Positions 1-5,680 are shown, numbered from the stretch's first letter. The stretch: DNA of 15,251 bases from Candidatus Kaiserbacteria bacterium (GCA_003561715.1 PWVU01000135.1:1-15251), one strand, 5' to 3'. Notes: generated by a model not told the origin, from the sequence alone. Numbers and translations are program-made.

Positions 1-24
1 GTGGCTCGCTGAATAGCGAGCCAC
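1..24 (-). terminator. Hairpin downstream of secY, probable end of the spc transcript
   Basis: A perfect 10-bp stem (GTGGCTCGCT / AGCGAGCCAC) with a 4-nt loop lies about 50 nt past the secY stop. Any U-run on the minus strand would lie beyond the window edge, so it cannot be seen. The position after the last gene and the stem strength favour an intrinsic terminator. No adk or map gene follows secY inside the window. Confidence 0.55.
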
Positions 25-44
25 TGTTGGTATAAAAGTCTAAT

Positions 45-73
45 ACCTAACCCCTAATTCCCTAACGTCCTAG
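45..73. repeat. CCTAA-type short tandem motif, copy 1
   Basis: This short intergenic stretch is built from variants of ACCTAAC/CCCTAA. It contains the 12-mer CCTAACGTCCTA, which recurs exactly, in opposite orientation, at 6810-6821 between rpsQ and rpmC. It looks like low-complexity spacer DNA; no function is visible. Confidence 0.4.
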
Positions 74-75
74 CC

Positions 76-1350
76 TTAGTACTCCCGCACCGAGAGTTGC
101 GCATCCACCTTCCGTACCAGATCGAGCACAACCGTCACGGTAATGAGAAGCGCCGTACCGCCGATCGCAAGCGCCGCAAATCCCGTCACACCTTGCATGA
201 CCAACGGCAAGACCGCGATCGCACCCAAGAAGCATGCGCCGAAGAACGTGATGCGCGTGAGAATGTGCCCGAGGTAGCTTGCGGTTGCTTCACCGGGGCG
301 CACGCCCGGAATGAACGCGCCACTCTTCTTGAGATTGTTCGCCACTGAATCGGGATCGAAAGTGACCGCGGTGTAGAAGAAGGTGAAGAGGAATACCAGT
401 ACGAAGTAGAAGATACCATAGAACCACGGATTATTGAGCACATCGAGAATCAGTTGCGCAGCATTCACCAGAGTCTGATTCTCCATTGCAAGAAAGAGAT
501 TCAACACCATTTGCGGGAAGAGCAAGATCGAGAGCGCAAAGATGATCGGGATCACACCTGCCTGGTTGATGCGCAGAGGCAAGTAGGTCTGCACGTTGCC
601 CGCAGTCTTCGAGCCGCGCACTTGTCGCGCATACGAAATCGGCACCGGTCGTTCCGCCTCCGCCATTACTACGACGGCTGCAGTCACCACCAAGGTCGCC
701 GCGGTGAAGGCTATGAGAAGTGGCAACTGCGAGATATCAAACGTGAAGATGAGTTGCGCAACCAAGGTTGGCAAGCTCGCTACAATACCCGCAAAGATGA
801 GAAGCGAAACACCATTGCCGATACCAAACTCCGTGACCAACTCACCGATCCACATCAAAAGTATCGAGCCGGCGGCAACAACCAGCACATTAAGGGCAAA
901 GGTCGGCATATCAAGACCGGGAATAATACCTTGACGAGTCAGCAATATAAGAAAACCCGCCGCCTGAATGAATGCCAACGGCACCGTCAGTAAACGTGCG
1001 TATTGCGTAAACTTCTTGCGACCCGCCTCACCTTCTTCGGTGTTAAGCGACTTGAGCTTGGGCGACATGATGGTCAGCAACTGCATGATGATCGCCGCGG
1101 TAATGTAGGGCGAGAGACCGATCATGACGATTGAAAGGCTCGAAAGCCCGCCGCCGGAAAAGATGTTGAGCAAGCCGAGGAATTCATTATCTCGGAAAAA
1201 TGCCTCAAGCTGGATCGGATCAACACCCGGGATCGGAATCGTCGCAAAGATACGGAACAGGATAAATGCACCAAGGATGAATAACACCTTATTGCGCAGT
1301 GAGCGATCAGTAGCTATGAGCCTGAGTTTATTGAAGAAAGTGTCGATCAT
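76..1350 (-). CDS. secY: SecY, protein-conducting channel subunit of the Sec translocase
   Basis: SecY forms the pore through which unfolded proteins cross, or insert into, the cytoplasmic membrane together with SecE/SecG, driven by SecA or the ribosome. The 424-aa length and about ten hydrophobic segments fit the family. Recognisable family patches are GIGNG at residues 176-180, the LPLRINQAGVIP stretch at about 257-268, and the cytoplasmic loop KKSGAFIPGVRPG at about 341-353 that contacts ribosome/SecA; the C-terminus is basic then acidic (VRKVD..SVREY). It is the last gene of the spc segment, 44 nt after rplO, its usual position. The ATG lacks a Shine-Dalgarno but is preceded by T. A possible promoter sits in the rplO-secY gap. 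Identification is secure. Confidence 0.98.
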   Translation of the reverse strand: MIDTFFNKLRLIATDRSLRNKVLFILGAFILFRIFATIPIPGVDPIQLEAFFRDNEFLGLLNIFSGGGLSSLSIVMIGLSPYITAAIIMQLLTIMSPKLKSLNTEEGEAGRKKFTQYARLLTVPLAFIQAAGFLILLTRQGIIPGLDMPTFALNVLVVAAGSILLMWIGELVTEFGIGNGVSLLIFAGIVASLPTLVAQLIFTFDISQLPLLIAFTAATLVVTAAVVVMAEAERPVPISYARQVRGSKTAGNVQTYLPLRINQAGVIPIIFALSILLFPQMVLNLFLAMENQTLVNAAQLILDVLNNPWFYGIFYFVLVFLFTFFYTAVTFDPDSVANNLKKSGAFIPGVRPGEATASYLGHILTRITFFGACFLGAIAVLPLVMQGVTGFAALAIGGTALLITVTVVLDLVRKVDAQLSVREY

Positions 1351-1372
1351 ACGTATCGGGTACTCATAGGAG

Positions 1373-1402
1373 AGTATAGCGAGGAAGGTGCGTCTTATTC
1401 AA
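1373..1402 (-). promoter_or_regulatory. Possible internal promoter for secY
   Basis: On the minus strand TTGAAT (1402-1397) and TATACT (1378-1373) are separated by 18 nt, overlapping the last codons of rplO. The predicted start would give secY a leader of about 15-20 nt. The -10 is good and the -35 moderate; this could be chance. Confidence 0.35.
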
Positions 1403-1847
1403 GCACTGCTCCGCCCGCATTCTCCACCGCTGAGCGTGCACCCTGCGAAAGCTCACACCCTTGCACCGTAAGCTTCTTGGTCAGGGTGCCGGTTGCGAGG
1501 ATCTTTACCGAGGGTGTGCGACCTCTAAATCGCGCAACCGCACCGAGCGCCAGCAATCCACGCGGCGTAACCGTATCTCCTGTCTGATACGCGCGCTCAA
1601 GGTACGCCAACGTTACGGTCTGTGCGCGCTCTTTGTCAGGATTGACGGTACGTGCACGATTGATGCCATGCCCGCGAAGCTTGGGAAGCTTCTTGATCAT
1701 GTCACGCTCTTCGGGACGACCGCCGGTGCCCGCACGTGCGTTTTGACCTTTATGACCACGCCCCGAGGTCTTACCGCGATTACCACCGCGCCCGACGCGC
1801 AACTTGCTTTTGTTCGGATGAGTTCGTTGTAATTCGTGTAGTTGCAT
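1395..1847 (-). CDS. rplO: 50S ribosomal protein L15
   Basis: L15 binds 23S rRNA late in large-subunit assembly. The 150-aa length matches the family. The N-terminal half has the typical extended Gly/Arg/Lys-rich tail (residues about 17-45, RVGRGGNRGKTSGRGHKG), followed by the globular part with GLLALGAVARFRG and the C-terminal AxxAVENAGG element. Only 15 nt separate it from the rpsE stop, so rpmD (L30), which normally sits between S5 and L15, is absent. The ATG at 1847 is preceded by T and by an AT-rich stretch without a Shine-Dalgarno; translation probably depends on an unstructured start region or coupling. Confidence 0.98.
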   Translation of the reverse strand: MQLHELQRTHPNKSKLRVGRGGNRGKTSGRGHKGQNARAGTGGRPEERDMIKKLPKLRGHGINRARTVNPDKERAQTVTLAYLERAYQTGDTVTPRGLLALGAVARFRGRTPSVKILATGTLTKKLTVQGCELSQGARSAVENAGGAVLE

Positions 1848-1862
1848 AAGCGAAGTTATTAT

Positions 1863-2435
1863 CTAGCGGATGGTTTCGAGTGCTTTCATTGCCGCGCGCG
1901 CATTATTCAAATGGTTCTTACTGCGCGAATGGATCTTTGCGGATACATTCTTGATGCCTGCCATTTCGCACACGGTGCGCACCGCACCTCCCGCGCGCAG
2001 ACCAAGTCCGGGAGCGGGCATGATCATAATATCACTCGCGGCATACTTTGCACGCACAGTCGCGGGGATGGATTGGTCTTCAGTAAGCGGTACCTCGATC
2101 ATAGTCTTGCGTGCATCACGCACCGCTTTCTCGATCGCACTTGCCGTATCTGAACTTTTACCGAGACCGACACCAACTTTGCCTTTACCGTTGCCGATCA
2201 CCATGGCAACACTGAAGCTGAAGCGGCGACCACCGGCGACCACACGCGTCACGCGACGGATCGAGATGATCTGTTGTTCGAATTCTTGGCGAACCCGCTC
2301 ACGCGGTTTGCGCGGACGGCGCGGTGCGCGCTCGTTGCGACGTCGCTCACGACGCTCGCCCCGCTCGGGTGCAGCACTGGATTGTCCCTGTGCGGCTGGT
2401 GCTTGTGTTTGCTCTTGTACGGCTGTATCGGTCAT
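1863..2435 (-). CDS. rpsE: 30S ribosomal protein S5, with Arg-rich N-terminal extension
   Basis: S5 sits near the decoding centre and contributes to translational accuracy and mRNA entry-channel function. The core begins near residue 50 (QQIISIRRVTRVVAGGRR) and includes the S5 double-strand-RNA-binding fold with VIGNGKGKVGVGLGKS (about 79-94) and the C-terminal GLGLRAGGAVRTVCEMAGI segment. At 190 aa it is longer than the usual ~165 because of an N-terminal extension: about 20 residues rich in Gln/Ala, then a strongly basic stretch (about 24-48) rich in Arg and Pro. Such tails are common in small-genome lineages and probably bind rRNA. It follows rplR by 12 nt. No Shine-Dalgarno is visible; T precedes the ATG. 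Confidence 0.98.
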   Translation of the reverse strand: MTDTAVQEQTQAPAAQGQSSAAPERGERRERRRNERAPRRPRKPRERVRQEFEQQIISIRRVTRVVAGGRRFSFSVAMVIGNGKGKVGVGLGKSSDTASAIEKAVRDARKTMIEVPLTEDQSIPATVRAKYAASDIMIMPAPGLGLRAGGAVRTVCEMAGIKNVSAKIHSRSKNHLNNARAAMKALETIR

Positions 2436-2447
2436 AGGTATATATCA

Positions 2448-2807
2448 TTAAACCTGCAATCCTGCTTCGCGCGCTCCCTCAGCGACCGCTCGCACCGCAC
2501 CGGTGTATATGAAGCCACCTCGATCAAAGACCGCTTTTTCGATCTGCGACGCCTTGGCACGTGCCGCCAACTCTGCGCCCACCAAACGCGCTGCTTCGAC
2601 CATTGGTTTTCCCTTTGCGGCAGGCAGATTGCGCGTCGAGAGTTGCGCCAGCGAGACACCATTCTCGTCATTAATAAGCTGAGCAGTGATATAGCGGTTT
2701 GACTTAGCAACCGCCAAGCGAGGACGATCCGCTGTGCCGGAAACCTTTGCGCGAATACGATTGTGTCGTCGGGCGCGGGTGAATTGTTTGTGCTGTGTCT
2801 TATTCAT
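2448..2807 (-). CDS. rplR: 50S ribosomal protein L18
   Basis: L18 binds 5S rRNA together with L5 and L25 and anchors the central protuberance. The 119-aa protein shows the family pattern: a basic N-terminus (RARRHNRIRAKVSGTADRPRLAV), then K-S-N-R-Y-I-T-A-Q-L-I (about 35-45), and the C-terminal FDRGGFIYTGAVRAVAEGAREAGL block (about 93-117). It lies between rplF (18-nt gap) and rpsE (12-nt gap) in the standard spc order, so the genes are almost certainly co-transcribed. The start codon sits in CATATG with no purine-rich Shine-Dalgarno upstream. Nothing unusual is seen in the protein. Confidence 0.98.
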   Translation of the reverse strand: MNKTQHKQFTRARRHNRIRAKVSGTADRPRLAVAKSNRYITAQLINDENGVSLAQLSTRNLPAAKGKPMVEAARLVGAELAARAKASQIEKAVFDRGGFIYTGAVRAVAEGAREAGLQV

Positions 2808-2825
2808 ATGAAATCACGTTACGCA

Positions 2826-3359
2826 TTACGCGGACTTCTTACCTTGCTTGCGGATGATGTATTCACCGACATAGTGAATACCTTTGCCCTTGTAGGGCTC
2901 TGGTTTCTTTTTTGCACGAATATTCGCCGCAAACTGCCCCACCAATTCTTTATCAATACCGGTCACGGTGATGAGATTCTTCTCAACCGTGACCTCAAGT
3001 CCCGCGGGAATCGGCATGTTGACGGGATGCGAGAAACCGACGTTCAAGACAAGCTCATTACCCGAAACCGCCGCGCGATACCCAACTCCTTCGATCTCGA
3101 GTTTCTTGACATAGGGTGTCGTGACACCGGCAAGCATGTTCTGAATGTGTGACGCATAGGTCCCCCAGAGTGCTTTTGCACCATCTTCGCCTGCAACCGG
3201 GTCAACTTTGACCGCACCATCTCCAACCGTCACCGTGACCGCTTTGTGCAGTGGCTTGGTAAGCTCGCCTTTCGGACCCTTCACACGCACCACACCGTCG
3301 GCAACGGATACCTCGGTCTTGTCGGGGATAGCGATGTGTAGTTTTCCAATTCGGCTCAT
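2826..3359 (-). CDS. rplF: 50S ribosomal protein L6
   Basis: L6 lies at the base of the L7/L12 stalk near the factor-binding site and contacts 23S rRNA helix 97. The 177 residues carry the two repeated L6 domains: N-terminal MSRIGKLHIAIPDKTEV.., the family signature EGVGYRA near residue 90, and the C-terminal KGKGIHYVGEYIIRKQGKKSA. Upstream, toward rpsH, is an unusually large 196-nt gap with two structured elements (3430-3492 and 3499-3553) and a CAA/GAA-rich leader directly before the ATG. There is no Shine-Dalgarno, and T is at -1. The gap suggests that L6 expression is separately controlled or processed. Confidence 0.98.
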   Translation of the reverse strand: MSRIGKLHIAIPDKTEVSVADGVVRVKGPKGELTKPLHKAVTVTVGDGAVKVDPVAGEDGAKALWGTYASHIQNMLAGVTTPYVKKLEIEGVGYRAAVSGNELVLNVGFSHPVNMPIPAGLEVTVEKNLITVTGIDKELVGQFAANIRAKKKPEPYKGKGIHYVGEYIIRKQGKKSA

Positions 3360-3360
3360 A

Positions 3361-3406
3361 GATTCGTTGTTAGCTGCTCGTTTCTCGTTTCTTGTTGCTT
3401 GATGAC
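3361..3406 (-). repeat. CAA/GAA-rich leader directly before rplF
   Basis: On the minus strand the last ~45 nt before the rplF ATG consist of CAAGCAAC, AAGAAACGAG and AACAACG motifs with little U and no Shine-Dalgarno. The 13-mer AACAAGAAACGAG (minus strand, 3396-3384) recurs exactly before rplW (13084-13072). Such A-rich unstructured sequence could act as a translational enhancer; that is inference. Confidence 0.4.
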
Positions 3407-3429
3407 ATGTGAGTTAACACATCTTCGAT

Positions 3430-3492
3430 CCAGCACTTTCTTTTTATTTCCTCATTCTTTCCCGGATTTTAGAAATGAAAAGATAGTGCTGG
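3430..3492 (-). ncRNA. CCAGCAC-family intergenic stem-loop, copy A (rpsH-rplF)
   Basis: Arms of 15 nt at 3430-3444 (CCAGCACTTTCTTTT) and 3478-3492 (AAAAGATAGTGCTGG) pair with a single mismatch around a 33-nt loop. The outer CCAGCAC/GTGCTGG ends are the same as in the two longer elements at 8789-8890 and 12515-12616, while the inner part of the stem differs yet still pairs. The 3' flank on the minus strand (ATCGAAG...TAACTC) also resembles theirs. It is transcribed between rpsH and rplF. Function is unknown; an RNA-processing or regulatory element, or a mobile repeat, are the options. Confidence 0.6.
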
Positions 3493-3498
3493 GTGGCG

Positions 3499-3553
3499 TT
3501 TGTCATCCGCCGTATCAAGACACGCGCTGCGTATCCTGGTACCGCGGGACAAA
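3499..3553 (-). ncRNA. Second structured element just after the rpsH stop
   Basis: On the minus strand TTTGTCCCGC pairs with GCGG-AT-GACAAA (10 bp, 2-nt bulge) and encloses a 7-bp hairpin GATACGC-AGC-GCGTGTC. One pair in the inner hairpin is U-G in the operon-sense RNA but would be an A-C mismatch in the opposite strand, which favours a function in the sense transcript. It starts within 10 nt of the rpsH stop and is followed directly by copy A of the CCAGCAC element. Confidence 0.45.
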
Positions 3554-3555
3554 TA

Positions 3556-3972
3556 TCACCAGATCTTGAACAGCATCTCACCGCCCACTTGTTCTTTGCG
3601 CGCTTGCGCGTCCGTCATAATACCTTTGGAGGTCGATACGATAAGCGCACCCTTACCGTGTTGGACCGGCTTCAGTTCTGTCGTGTTCGTATACAGACGT
3701 CGTCCGGGCTTTGAAACACGCTCCACATGACTGATCTTCGGGCTTCCATCGGGGCGATAGGCAAGCGTAAGGACGAGCACCTTCTCTTTCGGCTCTTTTC
3801 CTTTCACCTCAACACCTGCGATAAAGCCTCGCTCGACCAGCTTTTCAGCGATTGCATGCTTGAGCTTCGAATACGGCGCAGAAACACTCTCGTGTCCGAC
3901 CGCTTGGGCATTTTTTACGCGATTGATAAGATCGCCAATTGGATCGTTTACAACTGTCATACGCGTTACCAT
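3556..3972 (-). CDS. rpsH: 30S ribosomal protein S8
   Basis: S8 binds the central domain of 16S rRNA and, in E. coli, also represses spc operon translation. The 138-aa protein has the family N-terminus NDPIGDLINRVKNAQ, a central KLVERGFIAGVEV, and the C-terminal motif GKGALIVSTSKGIMTDAQARKEQVGGEMLFKIW that carries the rRNA-contacting serines. The ATG at 3972 lies inside the last sense codon of rpsN (ATGGTAA overlap), implying translational coupling. An in-frame ATG at 3960 (MTVVNDP..) is closer to typical S8 starts and has T at -1, so it is a real alternative. The stop is followed by a structured 196-nt gap. Confidence 0.97.
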   Translation of the reverse strand: MVTRMTVVNDPIGDLINRVKNAQAVGHESVSAPYSKLKHAIAEKLVERGFIAGVEVKGKEPKEKVLVLTLAYRPDGSPKISHVERVSKPGRRLYTNTTELKPVQHGKGALIVSTSKGIMTDAQARKEQVGGEMLFKIW

Positions 3973-4151
3973 GATGCTTTCTTTACCCCGGGAACCTTAC
4001 CCTCATTGGCAAGCTCTCTAAAACAAATGCGGCATATATCAAAATCACGCAGGTAGCCTCGACTTCGTCCGCACCGCGAACACCGCCGTACAATACGAGT
4101 TGAGAATTTCGGTGTTTTCTTTGCGCGTGCAATGACTGATTTTTTTGCCAT
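3966..4151 (-). CDS. rpsZ: 30S ribosomal protein S14, short zinc-binding type
   Basis: S14 helps assemble the 30S head. This is the 61-aa zinc-ribbon (C+) form, with C24-x2-C27 and C40-x2-C43 in RRCSRCGRSRGYLRDFDICRICFRE and the conserved tail KVPGVKKASW. It overlaps rpsH by 7 nt. Upstream, in place of rplE, is a 378-nt gap before the plus-strand toxin-antitoxin pair. A strong promoter at 4361-4333 with a leader of about 175 nt precedes it, so S14 now heads its own transcription unit. There is no Shine-Dalgarno, and T precedes the ATG. Confidence 0.97.
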   Translation of the reverse strand: MAKKSVIARAKKTPKFSTRIVRRCSRCGRSRGYLRDFDICRICFRELANEGKVPGVKKASW

Positions 4152-4230
4152 ACGTATTTGAAATGCGTTTTGCTGGTGTGCGGATCGAATGTCTTTCGTA
4201 TCTGCTCGTTCTATTCAACCAACACCAAAC

Positions 4231-4282
4231 TCCTGTTACACGCTCTCTGGCGTTCAAAGGCGGCGCCTTTTTAGTAACAGGA
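4231..4282 (-). promoter_or_regulatory. Nested inverted repeats in the rpsZ leader
   Basis: A perfect 9-bp outer pair (TCCTGTTAC 4231-4239 / GTAACAGGA 4274-4282) encloses a 6-bp hairpin AAAGGC-GGC-GCCTTT (4256-4270). The structure lies in the leader between the 4333-4361 promoter and rpsZ. On the plus strand the inner hairpin is followed by TTTTT and could terminate leftover transcription from that side; on the minus strand it could be an autoregulatory r-protein site. Which applies cannot be decided from sequence. Confidence 0.45.
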
Positions 4283-4332
4283 CTCCTCTTTCTTTCGGAT
4301 ACCGTAGTACCCCAGAAGTGAAGCGTGGGCGT

Positions 4333-4361
4333 ATAGTAGCAGAGCGAACTCTGTGTGTCAA
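4333..4361 (-). promoter_or_regulatory. Sigma-70-type promoter reading into rpsZ-rpsH-rplF...
   Basis: Perfect -35 TTGACA at 4361-4356, a 17-nt spacer, and -10 TACTAT at 4338-4333 preceded by an extended TGC. The predicted start is near 4326. It faces the S14-to-SecY block and lies between that block and the inserted toxin-antitoxin pair, so it can restore expression of the genes separated from the upstream operon. Confidence 0.7.
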
Positions 4362-4386
4362 ACGAAACTGATTCTTATTGTTCCTG

Positions 4387-4434
4387 CTACGGCACGCCGA
4401 GGTGGCGCAGGTACGTTTCTGCTTCTTTTTTTGC
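4387..4434 (-). pseudogene. Displaced remnant of the rplE 3' end
   Basis: On the minus strand this stretch encodes AKKEAETYLRHLGVP followed by TAG. Residues KKEAETYLRHLGVP are identical to the C-terminus of the intact L5 at 5141-5680 (which continues LQEGK). Over these 14 codons there are five nucleotide differences, all synonymous, so the copy diverged while still coding, or came from a related genome. Further upstream on the minus strand (about 4450-4475) FDVTI resembles the preceding L5 residues (AVTIV), but with an indel. It sits on the opposite side of the toxin-antitoxin pair from rplE, as expected if an element inserted at the gene's 3' end and supplied a replacement end. Confidence 0.8.
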
Positions 4435-4461
4435 TCTCGACCTCTTTATATACCGATAGTC

Positions 4462-4476
4462 ACATCAAATTGATGT
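4462..4476 (+). promoter_or_regulatory. Inverted repeat upstream of the toxin-antitoxin promoter
   Basis: ACATCAA-A-TTGATGT is a perfect 7-bp inverted repeat with a 1-nt centre, 14 nt before the -35 of the toxin promoter. It is a plausible binding site for the ribbon-helix-helix antitoxin, though it overlaps DNA that may also be rplE remnant. Confidence 0.4.
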
Positions 4477-4489
4477 CAAATCTAGTATA

Positions 4490-4522
4490 TTGACATTCCA
4501 TACTAATTAGATACTATTGTCA
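4490..4522 (+). promoter_or_regulatory. Promoter and dyad operator of the toxin-antitoxin pair
   Basis: TTGACA (4490-4495), 16-nt spacer, TACTAT (4512-4517). The promoter is itself a dyad: TGACA (4491-4495) and TGTCA (4518-4522) are symmetric about 4506.5, the same centre as the 8-nt palindrome CTAATTAG (4503-4510) in the spacer. This is the layout expected when a CopG-type antitoxin represses its own operon. The predicted start (~4524) leaves only about 6 nt before the ATG. Confidence 0.6.
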
Positions 4523-4529
4523 TATAAAT

Positions 4530-4808
4530 ATGAAGTACTTCGACTGGAGCGAAGATGAGAACAAACAACTCAAAGTCGAGCGCGGTATTGGCTTTGAAGA
4601 TGTACTGATCGCAATTGATGAAAACCGCATACTTGATCAGAGAAAACATCCAAACAATAAAAAATATCCCGAACAACAGTTACTGGTGGTTGAAATTAAT
4701 CAGTACGCATTTTTAGTACCGTACGTGGAGGACGAGGAAAAACTCTTCCTCAAAACCATCATTCCAAGTCGCAAAGAAACCAAAAAGTATTTACAAGTTA
4801 AAAACTAA
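4530..4808 (+). CDS. BrnT-like type II toxin (putative ribonuclease)
   Basis: This 92-aa protein resembles the BrnT/RelE-like toxin group. It opens with YFDWSEDENKQLKVERGIGFEDV, matching the BrnT pattern F-x-W-...-N-x-x-L-K-x-x-(R/H)-G-(I/V)-x-F-E-(D/E), and near the C-terminus has KTIIPSRKETKKY, comparable to the BrnT I-I-S-A-R-K-x-T-x-x-E/Y block. BrnT toxins cleave RNA and are neutralised by a ribbon-helix-helix antitoxin encoded downstream, which is the order here (4-nt gap). The gene is on the plus strand, convergent with rplE, and AT-richer than its ribosomal neighbours, consistent with acquisition. No Shine-Dalgarno; the transcript is probably nearly leaderless. Assignment is by motif only; catalytic residues were not confirmed. 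Confidence 0.75.
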   Translation: MKYFDWSEDENKQLKVERGIGFEDVLIAIDENRILDQRKHPNNKKYPEQQLLVVEINQYAFLVPYVEDEEKLFLKTIIPSRKETKKYLQVKN

Positions 4809-4812
4809 TGCC

Positions 4813-5073
4813 ATGCAGTACTACGAACTAGACAAAGAAGAACAAGAGCTGCTCGACTCAGTTGACAATGATGAGTGGAAGAGTGTATTCAACAAGGACG
4901 AGAAAAAACGACTAGCTGCTTATGCCGCATCGTCGCTCAACCGCAAACGAAATGTGAATATTCGCTTGTCTGAACGTGATCTTCAAAAGCTGAAAGCGAA
5001 AGCCGCCGAAAAAGGAATCCCCTATCAAACACTGCTTGCGTCCGTATTACATCAATACAGTTCATCCAAATAG
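4813..5073 (+). CDS. CopG-type ribbon-helix-helix antitoxin
   Basis: This 86-aa protein is the likely antitoxin of the preceding toxin. The C-terminal half (about residues 44-84) is a typical ribbon-helix-helix unit: a beta strand VNIRLS that would insert into the DNA major groove, helix ERDLQKLKAKAAEKG, a turn, then helix PYQTLLASVLHQY. The N-terminal ~35 residues are acidic (YYELDKEEQELLDSVDNDEW) and would wrap the toxin. The gene starts 4 nt after the toxin stop, so the two are co-translated. The dyads at 4462-4476 and 4490-4522 are candidate operators for autorepression. A 36-nt palindrome 11 nt past the stop separates it from convergent rplE. Confidence 0.82.
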   Translation: MQYYELDKEEQELLDSVDNDEWKSVFNKDEKKRLAAYAASSLNRKRNVNIRLSERDLQKLKAKAAEKGIPYQTLLASVLHQYSSSK

Positions 5074-5084
5074 AGGAGCCACTA

Positions 5085-5120
5085 AAGCAAAAGGCGATGC
5101 GTACGCATCGCCTTTTGCTT
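5085..5120. terminator. 36-nt perfect palindrome between convergent antitoxin and rplE
   Basis: AAGCAAAAGGCGATGC-GTAC-GCATCGCCTTTTGCTT is its own reverse complement, so it forms the same hairpin in both transcripts. It sits 11 nt after the antitoxin stop and 20 nt after the rplE stop, where a bidirectional terminator would be expected. The downstream U-run is short (TTTT within the stem, then GCTT), so its termination strength is uncertain. Confidence 0.6.
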
Positions 5121-5140
5121 GGAAACTCATTGAGAGGTGG

Positions 5141-5680
5141 CTATTTCCCCTCCTGCAGGGGCACCCCGAGGTGGCGCAGATATGTTTCGGCTTCTTTTTT
5201 ATTTGTTGCGGTTGTGACGATCGTCACCGCAAGACCGAACACATCACGCAGATCTTCATCGGAAGTTTCGGGAAATACCGTGTGCTCCTTGATGCCGATG
5301 GTAAGGTTGCCCATCTCATCGATTGCTTTGGGTGAAAGTCCGCGGAAATCACGGGTGCGTGGAAGCGCGATATGGATCAGCTTTTCCAAGAAGTCGCGCA
5401 TGCGCGCGCCGCGCAGGGTGACTTGGTAGCCAACGACATCACCTTCGCGCAACTTGAACGACGCGATCGACTTTTTTGCTTTGCGGGGTGCCGATTTCTG
5501 GCCGGTAATGCGCGCGAGGCGATCTTGAATCAGCTCGATCTTCGCCTTATCAGCGATCTTGCCGGTGCCGGTTGAGACAATGATCTTTTCAATACGCGGC
5601 GTCTGCATCTTATTGGTGTAGCCGAACGTCTCTTTGAGCGTCTCGAAAGCGGTATTCTGCTGTTGAGTTACGAATTGCAT
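5141..5680 (-). CDS. rplE: 50S ribosomal protein L5
   Basis: L5 binds 5S rRNA and contacts the P-site tRNA from the central protuberance. The 179-aa protein has the family landmarks NKMQTPRIEKIIVSTGTGK (about 23-41), RLARITGQKSAPRKAKKSIASFKLREG (about 50-76), VTLRGARMRDFLEKLI, and LPRTRDFRGLS. The upstream order (L14-L24-L5) is standard, but S14 does not follow directly: a convergent toxin-antitoxin pair intervenes, and a second copy of this gene's last 14 sense codons is stranded at 4387-4434. The current C-terminal LQEGK is therefore possibly a replacement end. No Shine-Dalgarno; CATATG start. Confidence 0.98.
   Translation of the reverse strand: MQFVTQQQNTAFETLKETFGYTNKMQTPRIEKIIVSTGTGKIADKAKIELIQDRLARITGQKSAPRKAKKSIASFKLREGDVVGYQVTLRGARMRDFLEKLIHIALPRTRDFRGLSPKAIDEMGNLTIGIKEHTVFPETSDEDLRDVFGLAVTIVTTATNKKEAETYLRHLGVPLQEGK

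Noticed and set aside
454..993. 179-aa plus-strand open frame opposite secY
   Set aside because: Its composition is the charged pattern expected from reading a hydrophobic gene backwards; secY is unambiguous.
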